From Physocladia obscura (taxonomy: Eukaryota; Chytridiomycota; Chytridiomycetes; Chytridiales; Chytriomycetaceae): a DNA stretch of 16,590 bases. The DNA is taken from the NCBI GenBank assembly GCA_027596945.1, contig JADGJH010000477.1:1474-18063 (forward strand), written 5' to 3'. Below, piece by piece: positions 14,586-16,590 of the stretch. The notes under the pieces were generated by a model. It had not been told where the DNA came from and ran no database searches. It was given only the letters and a program-made list of their open reading frames with translations. The position numbers and the translations under genes are program-made. Numbering within the stretch: position 1 is the stretch's first letter; each line of letters begins with the position of its first letter.

Positions 14586-15780
14586 TCATGTTCGCAGCAA
14601 TTGTATCGCCACCAGCTTCTCCTTGCTTGTCATCCCAGTAATCTGGTGTCCATTCTAGGTCCCCTTTAAATATCTCCACCAGCTCTTTTTCTGAAATTCC
14701 ACTCCCAATCATTCCTTTCACTTCACTGCTTTCAGGAGGCCATTTGAAATCCTCTCTAGCTATTTCTTTCAATTCTGTCAATCTCACTCCACTGCTTCCC
14801 AGGCTCAAATCCTCCTCTTTACCTTCAGGTGGCCAGAAAAAACCTGTGGGAAAAGGCCACCAGCTCCTCCTCCCTATCTCTAGCTGGCAGTTGCAAAAAA
14901 CCCGGTGGGAAAAACTCTGCCAACTCTTCATCTATTTTCTCTCTCATTATTTCACTAAGTATCTATGTATCACTAGTGCAGGGTATTTTAGTAGGCTTGC
15001 TAAAATTGCTAAGTGTTGTGATAGAGTTGCTATTTATTTTTTTTTATGGATCTCTGAGGTTTTGCACTTCCTTACATTCACTTCCCATTTTTGCTTCCCA
15101 TTTGCTTCTTTTGTGAAGTTGCTTTGTACTGCTCCAGCAATTTTTAAGATTTGTTTTGTAGTGCTTGTTGTGGTTGATCTGTCTGGCCTGTGGTTTGAAT
15201 GGTTTATTTGATTTGCTTTCAGGGAGTCTGGTTTAATTTCATATAGTGGTGGCACTTCCTGATCACATTTGTCCACCCAGCAGGTATCTTGTTAATTTCC
15301 ATTTTATGGTTTTCCCACATTTGTGCTGCCAACTGTCTCTCAGCATACTCTCCAATATGTTCATGTCTTTCATTAAGTGTAATTTCTGCAATACATTTTA
15401 GGTATCTCTTTCCTTTCAGTATTTCTTGCTGCTTGTTTCCTTCTGTTTAGACTCAGCTTCAGTAGCATTTGAAACTTATTTTATCTTTTTTCCTCATTTC
15501 TGTTATGCTATTCTGGTTTTCCCAATTTACTGGGATGTTGGATCTGGCTTTCCATATTCTTTCATGCACAGCTTGGTTTAGTCATTTCCAGGAATTTACT
15601 ATGACTGCCCTTCTTCTGTCAGGGTTGTGCACATTGCAATCTTCCACAATATTGGGGATGATTCTATTGCCTGCAATGTGCATCCATGTAAACTCTATTG
15701 CTTTGTGTCCATAATTCTTGTTGCAAGTCTGCTTCCCAGTCCTCATTCTGTTGAAGTTTTGGTGACTCTGTGGTGAGAGT
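14554..15780 (-). pseudogene. Decayed long ORF, possibly the 3' part of a retroelement protein
   Basis: Read on the minus strand from 15780 downward, coding-like sequence of about 400 codons continues with frameshifts and stops. Pieces in order: SPKLQQNEDWEADLQQELWT; AIEFTWMHIAGNRIIPNIVE; then, after a TGA, LNQAVHERIWKARSNIPVNW; LKGKRYLKCIAEITLNERHE; GEYAERQLAAQMWENHK and INKIPAGWTNVIRK. After a frameshift come QILKIAGAVQSNFTKEANGK and, past a poly-A slip, KIDEELAEFFPPGFLQLPAR, then GVRLTELKEIAREDFKWPPE, SEKELVEIFKGDLEWTPDYW and a stop at 14554. The LN..VHE.IW.AR....W piece recalls the C-terminal end of non-LTR reverse-transcriptase proteins in early-diverging fungi, but no polymerase motif lies in the window. 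Identity is uncertain; the decayed-coding reading is firmer. Confidence 0.45.
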
Positions 15781-15981
15781 TAATGGAATAAAACAAGTAA
15801 TACAAAAGAAAAGTAATAAATAAATAAAAGATATTTTATTATTATTATTTTGGTCCAAATTAAATAAATAAAAATAAATAAATGGTTTTTATTATTTTTA
15901 TTATTTTTATTAAAAAAATTGCCCAGTAAATTTTTCCAAAGGACAAAAACAAACTGTTGTGAGAATGTACCGCAATAAGTC
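15781..15981. repeat. A/T-rich simple sequence
   Basis: About 200 bp dominated by AAATAAATAAAA and TTTATTATTATT runs on the same strand, which could pair with each other. An occasional unique piece such as CCCAGTAAATTTTTCCAAAGG is present. No gene is seen. It separates the decayed ORF from the hairpin-bearing tandem repeats. Confidence 0.7.
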
Positions 15982-16004
15982 AAAACAAGCTGCGCAACAT
16001 CAAC

Positions 16005-16027
16005 GTGCCATCCACAGAAAGTGGCAC
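16005..16027. other. Short inverted repeat in array unit 1
   Basis: GTGCCA and TGGCAC form a 6-bp stem around an 11-base loop. It is weak alone, but unit 2 also carries a hairpin. Confidence 0.4.
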
Positions 16028-16226
16028 TGATGTGTGCAGCACAGGGCACACACCAAGCATAAGCCCAACTGTTCACAGTGAGTTTTGTCATTGTTTTTCT
16101 TAAATAAAAATCTAATTAATTGAGATTTATTATTTAAAATAAAACAAAACAAAATAAAACAGCTGTGCAATGCCGACATTAGCCGCAAGGATTTACGCCA
16201 ATGCATGCAGTGTGCAGACACCTATT

Positions 16227-16255
16227 AGACAACAGAGCCACTTCGGCTGTTGTCT
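16227..16255. other. Strong hairpin in array unit 2
   Basis: AGACAACAG pairs perfectly with CTGTTGTCT (9 bp). After a 2-base AG bulge, CC pairs with GG around the loop ACTTC. It is followed by TGTCTGTCTTTATTT, so an RNA from the plus strand would have a hairpin and then a T-rich run. Unit 3 keeps a related part (TCCATC AGGA GATGGA, then GAGCCAGCTGTGCC). Confidence 0.55.
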
Positions 16256-16590
16256 GTCTGTCTTTATTTAAAATAAAAATATAAAATTATTATAAAAACT
16301 TATCAAAAAGAAAACAAAACAGCTGCAACGCATCAGCGTTTGGCTGCAGGCAGCTGCGCTGATGTGCACAGCATGCAGAGATCCATCAGGAGATGGAGCC
16401 AGCTGTGCCTGCTGTTTTTCCACTTTGTTTTTTATTTTTTTAAAATAAAAACACAGACAAACTGTGTGTGACAGCTGCTAGGTGCACACCCATTTTTGTC
16501 ACCAACAGTCTATATCCACAGTTCCCAAAAGCTGTGTTTTGAAATCTGTACCTTTGAGAATAAAAACAATAAAGAACATTAATAAAAGAA

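Larger units (their letters stand above)
15982..16590. repeat. Diverged tandem array of about 150-175-bp units with G/C-rich cores and A/T linkers
   Basis: Four units begin near 15982, 16157, 16317 and 16470 (spacings about 175, 160 and 153 bp). Units 2 and 3 start AAAACAGCTG, unit 1 AAAACAAGCTG and unit 4 GACAGCTG. Cores share pieces: CACTGATGTGTGCAGCA (unit 1) against CGCTGATGTGCACAGCA (unit 3), and TGCAGACACCTATTAG (unit 2) against TGCAGAGATCCATCAG (unit 3). Linkers repeat TTTAAAATAAAA. The array runs into the window end, so its true length is unknown. No coding frame is convincing. Confidence 0.65.

Noticed and set aside
1..16590. tRNA, rRNA or snRNA genes
   Set aside because: No tRNA T-loop motif of the GGTTCRANNCC type with a matching cloverleaf and no rRNA-like segment was seen by eye; a covariance-model scan would be decisive.

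Overview
The window looks like a piece of a compact, intron-rich nuclear genome from an early-diverging fungus, most likely a chytrid. The sequence shows 28 short introns (45-248 bp, most 45-95 bp) across nine genes, with coding regions of neighbouring genes often only 35-90 bp apart. TAP42, APT1 and ERG28 homologues point to a fungus or a close relative. A cluster of SWEET sugar transporters, common outside Dikarya, argues for an early-diverging lineage. The species is not determined. No prokaryotic operon, phage, CRISPR array, rRNA or tRNA gene was seen.

Layout. Positions 1-117 are C/A-rich low-complexity sequence. Positions 118-4743 carry four minus-strand genes: a secreted CAP/PR-1-like protein with a long Thr-rich region, a TAP42/IGBP1-type phosphatase regulator, adenine phosphoribosyltransferase (six exons, including 23-bp and 16-bp microexons) and the ER sterol scaffold Erg28. 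Positions 4792-9796 hold two tandem minus-strand paralogues (583 and 850 aa). Each has a conserved eight-cysteine ectodomain, a Ser/Thr-rich stalk and one membrane segment, but their cytoplasmic tails are unrelated. The longer tail is built of SR-type repeats.

Positions 9960-13014 carry three SWEET (MtN3/saliva) genes. One is on the plus strand and divergent from the lectin-like gene; two are on the minus strand and share a 16-bp microexon. From 13015 to the end no intact gene is visible. This part contains decayed coding remnants on both strands and then a tandem array of about 150-175-bp units with hairpins and A/T-rich linkers.

Functional reading. TAP42, APT1 and ERG28 are housekeeping genes and appear unrelated neighbours. 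The secreted CAP protein, the two lectin-like membrane proteins and the three SWEETs would all act at the cell surface, so the right two thirds of the gene-bearing part looks like a surface and sugar-exchange neighbourhood. That link is inference. Exon boundaries were assigned by reading frames, GT/AG sites and family or paralogue alignment by eye; each gene's exon lengths sum to an intact reading frame.
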